A DNA stretch of 64,000 nt from Cupriavidus sp. MP-37 (GCF_020618415.1 NZ_CP085345.1:1798001-1862000), one strand, 5' to 3'. Positions 7,869-16,627 are shown, counted from the stretch's first letter. Made by a program: numbers and translations. The notes: generated by a model not told the origin, from the letters alone.

Positions 7869-8858
7869 ATGCATCCGTTCCGTACCGGGCTCTTCCGCTG
7901 GCTTGCCGCGGCAGCCATCCCCTGCCTCATGGCTGCGCCCCTGCCCGCGCTGGCGGCCTTTCCCGACAAACCAATCCGCCTGGTGGTGCCATTCGCCGCC
8001 GGCGGCGGCACGGATCTGTTGGCGCGTGCGATGGGCATCACCATGGGCGAGGACCTGGGCCAGCCTGTCGTCGTCGAGAACAAGCCCGGTGGGGGCACAA
8101 TCATCGGCACCGACGCGGTGGCCAAGAGCACGCCCGACGGCTACACCCTGGTGATGGCGACCATGGCCCACGCTGTGAATCCCAGCCTGCACAAGAAGCT
8201 GCCGTTCGATACCGAGAAGGCCTTCGCGCCGGTGATGCTGGTGGGCCGCTCTCCCAACGTGCTGGTGGTGAAGCCGGACAGCGCCATCAAGACCGTGCAG
8301 GACCTGATTGCGGCCGCCAGGGCGAAACCGGGCAAGCTCAACTATGCCTCGCAAGGCCCCGGCACCTCGGCGCACCTGGCCGGCGAGCTGTTCAAGAAGA
8401 TGGCCAAGGTCGACATGAACCACATTCCCTATCGTGGCGCCGGCCCGGCGATCACGGACCTGCTCGGCGGGCAGGTCGACGTGATGTTCGCCACGGCGGC
8501 TGCGGTCGCGCCGCACCTGGAGAGCGGCAAGCTGCGCGCGGTGGCGGTCACGACCGCGCAGCGCTCGCAGGCGCCGGCGCTGAGCAAGGTGCCGACGATC
8601 GCGGAGAGCGGCGTGCCCGATTACGCGGCGGATAGCTGGTATGGCCTGTTCGCGCCGGCGGGGACGCCACCGGCGGTGATCACACGCCTGAACGCCGCGG
8701 CGAAGAAGGCCGTGCACACCGACGCCTTTCGCAAGCGCGCCGAGCACGAAGGCCTTGCCATCGGCGGCGGCACGCCGGACGAGTTCGGCCGCTACGTCAA
8801 GGGCGAGAGCCAGCGCTGGGGCAAGGTGATCAGGGACGCCAACATCACCGCCGACTGA
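7869..8858 (+). CDS. Bug-family periplasmic solute-binding protein (TctC type)
   Basis: The 329-residue protein has a Sec signal peptide (LAAAAIPCLMAAPLPALA, cut near residue 25). The Bug/TctC fold follows: FPDKPIRLVVPFAAGGGTDLLAR, VENKPGGGTIIGTDAVAKSTPDGYTL and NYASQGPGTSAHLAGELF. These are the ligand-binding loops for carboxylates. Bug proteins are greatly expanded in Cupriavidus and Bordetella and often lack their TctAB membrane partners, as here. The gene heads a catabolic cluster with a crotonase and an acyl-CoA synthetase, so the ligand may be an organic acid degraded through CoA thioesters. The ATG at 7869, rather than upstream in-frame codons, starts the signal peptide. Confidence 0.9.
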   Translation: MHPFRTGLFRWLAAAAIPCLMAAPLPALAAFPDKPIRLVVPFAAGGGTDLLARAMGITMGEDLGQPVVVENKPGGGTIIGTDAVAKSTPDGYTLVMATMAHAVNPSLHKKLPFDTEKAFAPVMLVGRSPNVLVVKPDSAIKTVQDLIAAARAKPGKLNYASQGPGTSAHLAGELFKKMAKVDMNHIPYRGAGPAITDLLGGQVDVMFATAAAVAPHLESGKLRAVAVTTAQRSQAPALSKVPTIAESGVPDYAADSWYGLFAPAGTPPAVITRLNAAAKKAVHTDAFRKRAEHEGLAIGGGTPDEFGRYVKGESQRWGKVIRDANITAD

Positions 8859-8915
8859 GCGCGGCACCGTACAGGACAGATCGCACCGATCTCACAACAA
8901 CGAACCGGACAGACC

Positions 8916-9710
8916 ATGGACAACTATTCCCTGATCGAACTGAAGATCGAAGCTGGCATTGCGCTGCTTGCCTTTAACCGCCCCGACAAGCGCAATGCGA
9001 TGAGCGACGACATGCGCTCGGAATTCATCGATGCGCTGGAACGCGTGGCGGCGGACCAGGCGATCCGCGCCCTGGTGCTTACCGGCAACGGCAAGGGTTT
9101 TTGCGCCGGCGGCGACGTGGCCGGCATGCAGCGCCGCATGGAAGCGCCGCAGGGTGAGGTGGGCTTCAACGGCTGGAGCCGCCAGCAGCGGGTCCATCAC
9201 ACCGTCAAGCTGCTGCACACCATGCCCAAGCCCACCATCGCCGCGGTCAACGGTGCCGCGGCCGGGCTGGGTGCCGATACCGCGCTGTGCTGCGATTTCG
9301 TGCTGGCGTCCGAAGCGGCGTCGTTCTCGTGGTCCTATATCCACCGCGGCCTGATCCCGGACGGGGGCGGCATGTATTTCCTGCCGCGCCGGGTGGGGCT
9401 GCCGGCAGCGAAGGAGCTGGTCTTCACCGGCCGCAAGGTCGAGGCGCAGGAAGCGAAGGCGCTTGGCATCGCCGACCGCCTGAGCACGCCCGAGGCGCTC
9501 ATCGACGATGCGCTGGGCTGGGCGGCGGAACTGAGCCGGGGCTCGGCCACCGCGATCGCGCTGGGCAAGAGCATCATGAACCAGTCCTTCGAACTGCCCG
9601 CCGACCAGGTCTTTGCCCAGGGCAGCCAGGCACAGGGCATCTGCTACACCAGCAACGAGCATCGCGAGTCCGTGCTGGCCTTCCTGAACAAGACCGCAGC
9701 CAGGGCCTGA
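8916..9710 (+). CDS. Enoyl-CoA hydratase/isomerase (crotonase family)
   Basis: This 264-residue cytoplasmic protein is a crotonase-fold enzyme that would hydrate or isomerise an enoyl-CoA. The oxyanion-hole loop FCAGGDVAGM appears near residue 64, and the second loop NGAAAGLGADTALCCDFVLAS near 110-130. These are followed by GLIPDGGGMYFLPRRVG. The latter resembles PaaG-like members more than fatty-acid hydratases, so isomerase or ring-related activity is possible. It lies 57 bases after the Bug gene and only 4 bases before the acyl-CoA synthetase, indicating one transcript. Confidence 0.9.
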   Translation: MDNYSLIELKIEAGIALLAFNRPDKRNAMSDDMRSEFIDALERVAADQAIRALVLTGNGKGFCAGGDVAGMQRRMEAPQGEVGFNGWSRQQRVHHTVKLLHTMPKPTIAAVNGAAAGLGADTALCCDFVLASEAASFSWSYIHRGLIPDGGGMYFLPRRVGLPAAKELVFTGRKVEAQEAKALGIADRLSTPEALIDDALGWAAELSRGSATAIALGKSIMNQSFELPADQVFAQGSQAQGICYTSNEHRESVLAFLNKTAARA

Positions 9711-9714
9711 CACC

Positions 9715-11817
9715 ATGAACGCGATCCAACGACTTGTCACGCCGCGCAGCGTTGCCGTGATCGGCGCTTCCGCCGATCCCGCCAAGACCGCCGGCCGCCC
9801 GGTTTCCTACCTGCGCAAGCATGGCTTCGGCGGGGCGATCTATCCGGTCAACCCCAAGGTCGAGTCGATCGACGGGTTGCGCTGCTATCCCGATATTGCT
9901 TCGCTGCCCGAAGTGCCGGACGTCGGCATCGTGCTGCTGGGCGCCGAGCGCGCGCACATCGCGGTGCGCGACCTGGCGGCACGCGGCGTGGGCGCAGCCA
10001 TCGTGCTGGCGAGCGGCTATACCGAGACCGGTGCCGAGGGCGCGCGGCGCCAGGCCGAACTGGTCGCGGCGGCCGGCAGCATGCGCCTGCTGGGGCCCAA
10101 TACCATCGGCCTGGTCAACCTGACCGACAACATCCCGCTGTCGGCCAGCGGCGCTCTGGAGATGGACCAGTTCCCGGCCGGCAGCATCGGCGTGGTGTCG
10201 CAAAGCGGCGGCATCCTCGGCGCCTTGCTGTCGCGTGCAGCGGCGCGCGGCATCGGCCTGTCCAAGCTGGTGTCGACCAGCAATGAAGTCGACCTGGACC
10301 TGGCCGACTTTATCGACTACCTGGCCGATGACGAGGCCACCCGGGTGATCGCGTTGTATGTCGAGAGCGTGCGCAATCCGCAAGCGTTCCGGCGTGCGGC
10401 GCTGAAGGCGGCACGCGCCGGCAAGCCGGTGGTGGCGTTCAAGATCGGCCGCTCAGAAAGCGGCGCGCGCGCCGCGGTGTCGCATACCGGCGCGCTGGCC
10501 GGGGCGGACCGCATGTACGACGCGCTGTTCGAGCAAGTAGGCGTGATGCGCGCGCAGACCTTCTCGGACCTGCTCGACATGCCCGCCGCCCTGGCGACCG
10601 GGCGCAAGCTGAGCGGCAAGCGCGTCGCGATCCTGACCTCGACTGGCGGCGCCGGCACGCTGGTCTCCGACAGCCTGGGCGTAGCGGGCTTCGAGACGCC
10701 GGCGCCGGACGAGGCGACCGCGGCGAAGCTGCGCGCGCTGCAGCAAGGCGACCACGCTGCGCTCGACCGCAACCCGATCGACGTGACCCTGGCCGGGTTG
10801 CAGCCTGACCTGCTGCGCGCCGCGATCCGCATCCTGCTCGACAGCCCCAGCTATGACGCGGTGACGGTGATCGTGGGCTCGTCGGGCCTGGCCATGCCGG
10901 ACCTGATGGCCAATGCCATTCGCGACTGCCTGCCCGGCAGCGACAAGCCGGTGATTGCTTATGTGAGCCCGCATGCGCCCGAAGTGGCGTCGCTGCTGAA
11001 TCGTCGTGGCGTGCCGGCGTTTTCGGCGCCGGAAGCCTGCACCGTGGCGATCGACGCGATGCTGCGCGCGGGCCGGCTCGGCACAATCGATGAGGCGGGG
11101 ACGCCCACGCTGCCGTTGCCGGACCTTGCGGCCTATGGCACGGGCCCGCTCGACGAAGCCGCAGCCAAGCGCCTGTTCGCCGGCTTCGGCATACCTGTCG
11201 CAAAGGAGGTGGTGGTTGCCGATGGCGACCAGGCCACGGCGGCCGCGCACGCTTTTCGCGGCAATGTCGTGCTGAAGATCCTGTCCGCCGAGATCAGCCA
11301 CAAGAGCGATGTCGGTGGCGTGGCCGTCGATGTCCCGCCCGCGGAGGTGGCGAGCCGGCTGGCGAGGATGGCAAGCGAGGTGCAATCTGCCACGGGGATC
11401 GCGCCCCGGCGCTTCCTGGTGCAGGAAATGGTCAAGGGCGGCGTCGAAGTCATCCTCGGCATGCACCGCGATGCGCTTGGCACCGCGATCCTGCTCGGCA
11501 TGGGTGGCGTGACCGCGGAACTGTTCGGCGATACCACGCTGCGGCTGCTGCCCGGAGCGCGCGGACTGACGCGCGAGGCCGCGCTGGAGATGATCGCGCG
11601 CCTGAAGACCGCGCCATTGCTGCGCGGCTTCCGGGGCCGCCCGCAGGCGGATGTGGACGCGTTGGCGGACGCCATCGTCGCGTTCTCGCGCATGGTCGCC
11701 ACCCTTGGCGACCGGCTCGTCGAGGCGGAGATCAATCCGGTGTTCGTGCTGCCTGCGGGGCAGGGCGTGGTGGCCGCCGACGGCGTGGCGGTGCTGGCCG
11801 GCAACGATGGGCGTTGA
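9715..11817 (+). CDS. Acyl-CoA synthetase (NDP-forming), acetate-CoA ligase family
   Basis: The 700-residue protein fuses the alpha and beta parts of ADP-forming acyl-CoA synthetases. The N-terminus is a CoA-binding Rossmann domain (SVAVIGASADPAKTAGRPVSYLRKHGF). A succinyl-CoA-ligase-like middle carries the SHTGALAG motif near residue 260, which holds the phosphorylated His in this family. The C-terminal ~220 residues are an ATP-grasp domain (VVLKILSAEISHKSDVGGV, QEMVKGGVEVILGMHRD, EINPVFV). It would activate a carboxylic acid to its CoA thioester, feeding the neighbouring crotonase. The acid is unknown. A GCCTGACACC stretch with a weak ribosome-binding site separates it from the upstream gene. 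Confidence 0.88.
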   Translation: MNAIQRLVTPRSVAVIGASADPAKTAGRPVSYLRKHGFGGAIYPVNPKVESIDGLRCYPDIASLPEVPDVGIVLLGAERAHIAVRDLAARGVGAAIVLASGYTETGAEGARRQAELVAAAGSMRLLGPNTIGLVNLTDNIPLSASGALEMDQFPAGSIGVVSQSGGILGALLSRAAARGIGLSKLVSTSNEVDLDLADFIDYLADDEATRVIALYVESVRNPQAFRRAALKAARAGKPVVAFKIGRSESGARAAVSHTGALAGADRMYDALFEQVGVMRAQTFSDLLDMPAALATGRKLSGKRVAILTSTGGAGTLVSDSLGVAGFETPAPDEATAAKLRALQQGDHAALDRNPIDVTLAGLQPDLLRAAIRILLDSPSYDAVTVIVGSSGLAMPDLMANAIRDCLPGSDKPVIAYVSPHAPEVASLLNRRGVPAFSAPEACTVAIDAMLRAGRLGTIDEAGTPTLPLPDLAAYGTGPLDEAAAKRLFAGFGIPVAKEVVVADGDQATAAAHAFRGNVVLKILSAEISHKSDVGGVAVDVPPAEVASRLARMASEVQSATGIAPRRFLVQEMVKGGVEVILGMHRDALGTAILLGMGGVTAELFGDTTLRLLPGARGLTREAALEMIARLKTAPLLRGFRGRPQADVDALADAIVAFSRMVATLGDRLVEAEINPVFVLPAGQGVVAADGVAVLAGNDGR

Positions 11818-11979
11818 CGGGGCCCCGCCATGGGCAGCGAGTGTGATGCTGTCTGGCTCACTCTCGGCGGCCCGGATACGCTGCCGACGTATGGTACGGT
11901 GTCTCAAGGCGGCGGGCCACGCGCCCCATAGCCCGATGCCGCCGTCCGACCACATGGTGGCAAGCAGCGATTCCGCGTC

Positions 11980-12783
11980 ATGGCAAACAGCATCATCGAC
12001 TCCGAACGGATCAAACCAGGCAAGGGCAAGGCGACGCCGAACCGATCGCTCGAACGTGGCGTTGCCGTGCTGCGTGCCTTCCGCGCCGGATCGTCCGTGC
12101 TGGGCAACAGCGAAATCGCCGAACGGACCGGCTTGTCGCGTTCGACGGTCAGCCGGCTGACGCAATCGCTGGTCGAGACCGGCATGCTCGAATACATAGC
12201 GGGATCCCGGGCGTACCGGCTGGGTGTTCCGGTCCTCTGCATGGCGCATGCCATGCGCGACAGCTCGCAGGTGCTCAAGGTCGCGGCACCGATGATGGTG
12301 GAGGTCGCCATGCGGCACAGGATCAATGTCGGGCTGGCGGTGGCCGAGGCCGACGAGATGATCTACCTCGAGTCGTTCCGCTATAACCGGCGCCAGTCGC
12401 TGCGCACGGTGGTGAGCGGGCAGCGCATCCCGATGGCGCTGACCTCGCTTGGCCGCGCGCACCTTGCAACGCTGCCGCCGGAGGCGTTCAGCGCAAGGAT
12501 GCGGGCCCTGGCCGACAAGAACCGCGGACGGGGCTGGGGCGAGCTGCGGCGGGACATCGAGGTGGCGGTGGCGTCCGTGCAGGCGAAGGGCTACTGCGTC
12601 GCGTCATGGCAACCCCAGGTGGTGGCCATGGCCACACCGCTGCGGTGCGCGGGATATGCCGTCCATGTCCTGAACGTCAGCATCTCCACGCCGCTGCCTG
12701 CGGAAGCGGTAGAGGCCGGCCTGGCGGCGCCGCTGATGAAGCTTGCCGCCGCCATCCAGGCCCGGATGGCGCGCGAAACCTAG
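11980..12783 (+). CDS. IclR-family transcriptional regulator
   Basis: This is a 267-residue DNA-binding protein. An N-terminal winged helix (SLERGVAVLRAFRAG, NSEIAERTGLSRSTVSRLTQSL, about residues 25-85) is joined to an IclR effector domain. That domain runs through INVGLAVAEADEMIYLES, SGQRIPMALTSLGRAHLA and GYCVASWQPQVVAMATPL. The C-terminal domain normally binds a small organic acid. It sits 160 bases after the acyl-CoA synthetase, in the same direction, so it is the likely regulator of the Bug-crotonase-synthetase cluster. That role is inferred from position. Confidence 0.9.
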   Translation: MANSIIDSERIKPGKGKATPNRSLERGVAVLRAFRAGSSVLGNSEIAERTGLSRSTVSRLTQSLVETGMLEYIAGSRAYRLGVPVLCMAHAMRDSSQVLKVAAPMMVEVAMRHRINVGLAVAEADEMIYLESFRYNRRQSLRTVVSGQRIPMALTSLGRAHLATLPPEAFSARMRALADKNRGRGWGELRRDIEVAVASVQAKGYCVASWQPQVVAMATPLRCAGYAVHVLNVSISTPLPAEAVEAGLAAPLMKLAAAIQARMARET

Positions 12784-12909
12784 GGCGATGACGCACCGAG
12801 GGGGGCGGCGCGGCGGCTGGCGCCGTCTGGTGTTTGTATGTAATATACAGAATATCAGCAAGAATATCACCATAACGGTGCGGCCAAAGAGCCGCGCCCC
12901 GGAGGCGCC

Positions 12910-13587
12910 ATGCTTGACCCGTCCTTGTTCGGCCGCATGTCCTTTGCCGCCGCGGAACCGCATGCCGGTCCGCTGCCGGCCGGCCGCCATCGGCTCGGCG
13001 TGGCTGATGACCGCGATGCCGTGCTGTTCGTGCCGGACGGGCTCGAAGCCCAGACGCCAGTGCCTCTGATGGTCATGTTCCACGGCGCCGGCGGCTACCC
13101 CGAAAAAGTCCTGCCGCATCTCGAAGCCCATGCGCAGCGGCACCGCTTCCTGGTACTGGCGCCGCATTCGCTCTATCCCACCTGGGACATCGTCATCGGC
13201 GGCAATGGGCCGGACCTGCAGCGGCTGCACCAGGCACTGGCCGCGGTGACGTCGCGCTATCGCATCGATCCTCAGCGGCTGGCGTTTGCCGGATTCTCGG
13301 ATGGCGCCAGCTATGCGCTGTCGCTGGGCATCACCAATGGCGATATCGCCAGCCATGTGATCGCGTTCTCCGGCGGCTTCCTTTCCGTGTTCATGCAGAC
13401 CGGCGTCCCCAAGGTGTTTGTCGCGCACGGGCTCGCCGACGAGCAGCTGCCGATTGCCACCAGCGGGCGCGCGCATGCGGCCAAGTTGCGGGCCGCCGGC
13501 TATGACGTGGAATACGTCGAGTTCGACGGGCCGCATGTCATCCATGCGCCGGTGGTCGAGCGCGCGATCGATTTCTTCCTGCAGTGA
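12910..13587 (+). CDS. Alpha/beta hydrolase, phospholipase/carboxylesterase-like
   Basis: The 225-residue protein is a compact alpha/beta hydrolase. PLMVMFHGAGGYPE gives the oxyanion loop, and AFAGFSDGASYAL holds the nucleophile Ser130. HGLADEQLP holds the acid, and DGPHVIHAPV the His. No signal peptide is seen, so it is cytoplasmic. Spacing resembles the carboxylesterase/phospholipase and PHB-depolymerase-like groups; the substrate is unknown. The region just before it contains AT-rich TATGTAATATACAGAATATC (12836-12855), probably its promoter. It precedes the AAA+ ATPase gene by 52 bases. Confidence 0.85.
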   Translation: MLDPSLFGRMSFAAAEPHAGPLPAGRHRLGVADDRDAVLFVPDGLEAQTPVPLMVMFHGAGGYPEKVLPHLEAHAQRHRFLVLAPHSLYPTWDIVIGGNGPDLQRLHQALAAVTSRYRIDPQRLAFAGFSDGASYALSLGITNGDIASHVIAFSGGFLSVFMQTGVPKVFVAHGLADEQLPIATSGRAHAAKLRAAGYDVEYVEFDGPHVIHAPVVERAIDFFLQ

Positions 13588-13639
13588 AACCCTGGCCGCT
13601 GGCCGGGCGCGGCCACGCCATTGAACGGGAGTGCGGTAC

Positions 13640-15262
13640 ATGGATTTCGAGATTCCGGAGGCGCTGATCCATCCCCTGCTGGCGATGATCGAGACCGGGA
13701 CGCCGCTGGCGCGGCAACTGCAGCAGCATGGCGTGTGCCACGGCAACATGCTGGTATCGAGCAAGCTGTTCGATGCGCAGGCGCTGACTTCGCTCTATAC
13801 GCTCAGCAAGACCAGCAACGAGCGCGCGCTGATGTTCCAGATGCTGGCGCTGGACAACATCTACAACGCGCCACAGGCACGCCTGATTCCGGGGCTGGAG
13901 CAACTGGTGGCGGGCCTGGTCGCTTACCTGTCGCGCGATGCCATCGACGGCTGGCTGTACCAGCGCAACCGCGACGGCGTGCTGCTGCCCTGGCTGGTGC
14001 GCCGCATGCGGTATGTGGCGCCGGAGCAGGGCTTGTCATACGTGGTGGTGGACCTGCTCGCCAACACGATGCAATCGGCGAACTCCGCACTGACCGACCA
14101 CCACCTGCGCCGCTCGGGCATGACCACGTCAATGGTGATCACCCGCGACGACATTGCCAACCGCACCATCCCTGAGCTGCTGGCCGAATTCGGCTTCTAC
14201 AAGGAATGCACGGAATTCCGCCAGGAATACGAGCAGCACGCGCAGCGCTTCGTGCACTGCCAGCGCGGCTTCGGCGCGCAGTTCGTGGCGACGCGCGCGG
14301 CGTTCTCGGTCGATGCCAAGGGCGCGGCGGAGCTGATCCCCATCGCCGATGCCGCCGGTGCGCGCTGCGTCAATGACGAGGAGCGGCTCGAGCGCCGTTT
14401 CGAGATGACCTGCGACCCGTCGTTCTGGCGCGAGGCAGGCATCATGGAAGGCTTCGAGCGGGTGCCGCTGCATGGCTACGTGCACCTGTTCCACCTGGAA
14501 TGGCACCGCAATATCTGGGTCCACGTGCAGCACCTGGACGCATATCGCTACCAGCCCGCGCTGCGCGACAAGCTGGTGCTGCCCGCGCACCACCGCGACC
14601 TGATCGACATCCTGACCTCGCACATGGACATGCTGGCGCCGGACTTCGTGCCGGGCAAGTCGGGCGGCACCACCATCCTGTGCCAGGGCGCGCCGGGCCT
14701 GGGCAAGACCCTAACCGCCGAGGTCTATGCCGAGGTGGTCGGCAAGCCGCTGTACCGCGTGCACTCGGGGCAGCTGGGCACCACCGCGGCGTCGGTCGGG
14801 GCCACGCTGATGACCATCCTGCGCCGCGCCATGCGCTGGAACGCCATCCTGCTGCTGGACGAGGCCGACGTCTATATCCGCCGCCGCGACAACGACCTCG
14901 AGCACAACGCCATCGTCGCCGAGTTCCTGCGCACGCTGGAGTACTTCAGCGGCCTGCTGTTCATGACCACCAACCGCATCGGCGACGTCGACGATGCCAT
15001 TTTGTCGCGCTGCATCGCCACCATCCACTACACCACGCCGTGCCGCGAGGATGCCGTGCGGCTGTGGCAGCTGCAGGCGGCGCAGTTCGGCGCCGACCTG
15101 GACGATGCGCTGATCGATGCGCTGACCGACGCCTACCCCACCGCGAGCGGGCGCGACATCAAGGAGCTGCTGAAGCTGGCGACGCGCTACGGCAAGGCCA
15201 GGCAGATGCCGCTGTCGATGGACGTGTTCCGCCTGTGCGGGCAGTTCCGCGGGATCGGGTAA
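13640..15262 (+). CDS. AAA+ ATPase with unrecognised N-terminal half
   Basis: The 540-residue protein has a complete AAA+ module in its C-terminal part. Walker A is GAPGLGKT near residue 350 and Walker B is LLLDEAD near 407. Sensor 1 is MTTNRIGDVD, and an arginine finger candidate lies in AILSRC. Residues 1-330 match no domain I recognise. They are predicted soluble, alternating helical and beta text with frequent HLFHLEWHRN-type aromatic/His stretches. It is probably a cytoplasmic remodelling ATPase; the target is unknown. I chose ATG 13640 rather than the GTG at 13631 because the CGGGAG site is correctly spaced only for the ATG. It may be co-transcribed with the upstream hydrolase. Confidence 0.85.
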   Translation: MDFEIPEALIHPLLAMIETGTPLARQLQQHGVCHGNMLVSSKLFDAQALTSLYTLSKTSNERALMFQMLALDNIYNAPQARLIPGLEQLVAGLVAYLSRDAIDGWLYQRNRDGVLLPWLVRRMRYVAPEQGLSYVVVDLLANTMQSANSALTDHHLRRSGMTTSMVITRDDIANRTIPELLAEFGFYKECTEFRQEYEQHAQRFVHCQRGFGAQFVATRAAFSVDAKGAAELIPIADAAGARCVNDEERLERRFEMTCDPSFWREAGIMEGFERVPLHGYVHLFHLEWHRNIWVHVQHLDAYRYQPALRDKLVLPAHHRDLIDILTSHMDMLAPDFVPGKSGGTTILCQGAPGLGKTLTAEVYAEVVGKPLYRVHSGQLGTTAASVGATLMTILRRAMRWNAILLLDEADVYIRRRDNDLEHNAIVAEFLRTLEYFSGLLFMTTNRIGDVDDAILSRCIATIHYTTPCREDAVRLWQLQAAQFGADLDDALIDALTDAYPTASGRDIKELLKLATRYGKARQMPLSMDVFRLCGQFRGIG

Positions 15263-15335
15263 AGGGGGATGCAGGCAAAGGGATGGCCGCGGGTATGATG
15301 GCGCATCCGTCCAGGCAACCGCCCCAGCCACCCCG

Positions 15336-15929
15336 ATGAGCCTCGACCCCGCCGAACTGCAGGCGCTACGCCCCTACCTGTTGCGCTTCGCCCGCCTGCA
15401 GCTGCGCGACGAGGCGGTGGCCGAGGATGCCGTCTCGGAAACCCTGCTGGCGGCGCTCGAGCACCCCGAGCGCTTTGCCGGCCAGTCCGCGCTGCGCACC
15501 TATCTGGTCGGCATCCTGAAGCACAAGATCATCGATGCGCTGCGCAGCGGCAGGCGCGAGGTGCGGCTGGCGCTGGCCGCCGACGGCGATGGCCAGCCGC
15601 AGTCCGACGACGACGCCTTCGACGCCCTGTTCACGCGCAACGGCCACTACCAGGATCCGCCCTCCGACTGGGGCGACCCGGAGCGCGCGTTCGAGCGCCG
15701 CGAGTTCTTCGAGATCCTGCAGCTATGCGTGGACCGCCTGCCGGCGCGGACCGGCCGCATCTTCATGATGCGCGAATGGCTGGAGCTGGACACCGAGGAA
15801 ATCTGTCAGCATTTGCAGATCAGCGCGACCAATGCCTGGGCCATGCTTTACCGGGCCCGCATGCGCCTGCGCGAATGCCTGGAGCTGCACTGGTTCGGCC
15901 AGCGCGGCCGGCCCGGCAAGGCGGGCTGA
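15336..15929 (+). CDS. ECF-type RNA polymerase sigma factor
   Basis: The 197-residue protein has sigma region 2 (RPYLLRFARLQLRDEAVAEDAVSETLLAAL then LRTYLVGILKHKIIDALRS, about residues 8-70). An acidic linker of about 50 residues follows, then sigma region 4 (LPARTGRIFMMREWLELDTEEICQHLQISATNAWAMLYRARMRLRECL). This is the layout of extracytoplasmic-function sigma factors. A small zinc-finger protein gene follows 40 bases later, as for sigma/anti-sigma pairs of this group. The target promoter is unknown. No AAC-type -35 autoregulatory promoter was obvious upstream. Confidence 0.9.
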   Translation: MSLDPAELQALRPYLLRFARLQLRDEAVAEDAVSETLLAALEHPERFAGQSALRTYLVGILKHKIIDALRSGRREVRLALAADGDGQPQSDDDAFDALFTRNGHYQDPPSDWGDPERAFERREFFEILQLCVDRLPARTGRIFMMREWLELDTEEICQHLQISATNAWAMLYRARMRLRECLELHWFGQRGRPGKAG

Positions 15930-15969
15930 GCCTGCCAACGTCCACGCAACCGAATCACCATCGAGCCAG

Positions 15970-16185
15970 ATGCCGGAAACCCCGCCCTCCCGCCCCCCGC
16001 GCCGGCTGCTGCCGGATTGCGAAGAGGTGCACCACCTGACCATGAAGAGCCTGGACCTGCCGCTGTCCTGGTCGGAGCGGCTGCGCGTGCGCTCGCACCT
16101 GGCGATCTGCGATGCCTGCACCCGCTTCAGCGCGCAGATGCGCACGCTGCGCGAAGCCATGCACCGGCTGGGGCGCGACGAATGA
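15970..16185 (+). CDS. Zinc-finger (zf-HC2-like) putative anti-sigma factor
   Basis: This 71-residue soluble protein contains HLAICDAC (His-x3-Cys-x2-Cys, residues 43-50), with an upstream Cys17 in LLPDCEEVHHL as likely fourth ligand. That matches the zinc-binding anti-sigma domain (zf-HC2/ZAS), but without the usual membrane helix. It lies 40 bases after the ECF sigma gene in the same direction, which supports an anti-sigma role that sequesters the sigma factor, perhaps in a redox- or metal-responsive way. A weak ribosome-binding site precedes the ATG at 15970. Confidence 0.75.
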   Translation: MPETPPSRPPRRLLPDCEEVHHLTMKSLDLPLSWSERLRVRSHLAICDACTRFSAQMRTLREAMHRLGRDE

Positions 16186-16186
16186 C

Positions 16187-16213
16187 AAAAGGCCAGCGCT
16201 TGCGCTGGCCTGC
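16187..16213 (-). terminator. Intrinsic terminator after the repeat-protein gene
   Basis: GGCCAGCGC (16191-16199) pairs perfectly with GCGCTGGCC (16202-16210). On the minus strand the hairpin is followed by TTTTGTC. It ends transcription coming from the leftward repeat-protein gene and overlaps the end of the rightward zinc-finger gene. Confidence 0.65.
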
Positions 16214-16246
16214 TCGCCGGCGTGGTTGGCTTGGTGCGTCGGCCGC

Positions 16247-16627
16247 TCAGGCGCGGGCGCCTTCGCCGTAGGGGTCGAAGTTGCCGGCGCGGCTGCCTTC
16301 GGTAAAGGTGTCGAAGCTGCGGCCCGGGGTGGTCGACACGCCGCTGCGGTCCAGGCCGGCCACGGTGCGGGCACCGTCGGTGAACGGATCGGCCTTGCCC
16401 GAGCGCGCACCGTCGCTGAAGGGATCGGCCTTGCCGGCGCGGGCGCCGTCGGTGAAGGCGTCGTGGCTGCGGAATTCATAACCATACTTGTCGCCGGCTA
16501 CGGTGCTGCGGAAGCTGTAGCCGTACTTGTCGCCGGGCAGGGCGTCGGCGGCGGTGGCGGCTTGCGCGGCGCCCAGCGCGGCCAGGGACAGGAACAGGGC
16601 GGAAACGAGGCGGGTGGTCTTGGTCAT
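16247..16627 (-). CDS. Exported protein built of short DPF(T/S)DGAR repeats
   Basis: The 126-residue protein has a Sec signal peptide (LVSALFLSLAALGAAQA, cut near residue 23). The mature chain is almost entirely repeats. There are two copies of GDKYGY(S/E)FRS, then five variants of a 12-residue unit: HDAFTDGARAGK, ADPFSDGARSGK, ADPFTDGARTVA, FDTFTEGSRAGN and FDPYGEGARA. No cysteine or enzymatic motif is present. It is probably periplasmic or secreted and disordered or solenoid-like. It converges on the ECF sigma/zinc-finger pair and has its own terminator. I do not recognise a named family. Confidence 0.75.
   Translation of the reverse strand: MTKTTRLVSALFLSLAALGAAQAATAADALPGDKYGYSFRSTVAGDKYGYEFRSHDAFTDGARAGKADPFSDGARSGKADPFTDGARTVAGLDRSGVSTTPGRSFDTFTEGSRAGNFDPYGEGARA

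Noticed and set aside
16191..16210. The GGCCAGCGC inverted repeat as a possible operator for the sigma factor
   Set aside because: Its position at the gene 3' end and the TTTT after it on the minus strand make it a terminator.
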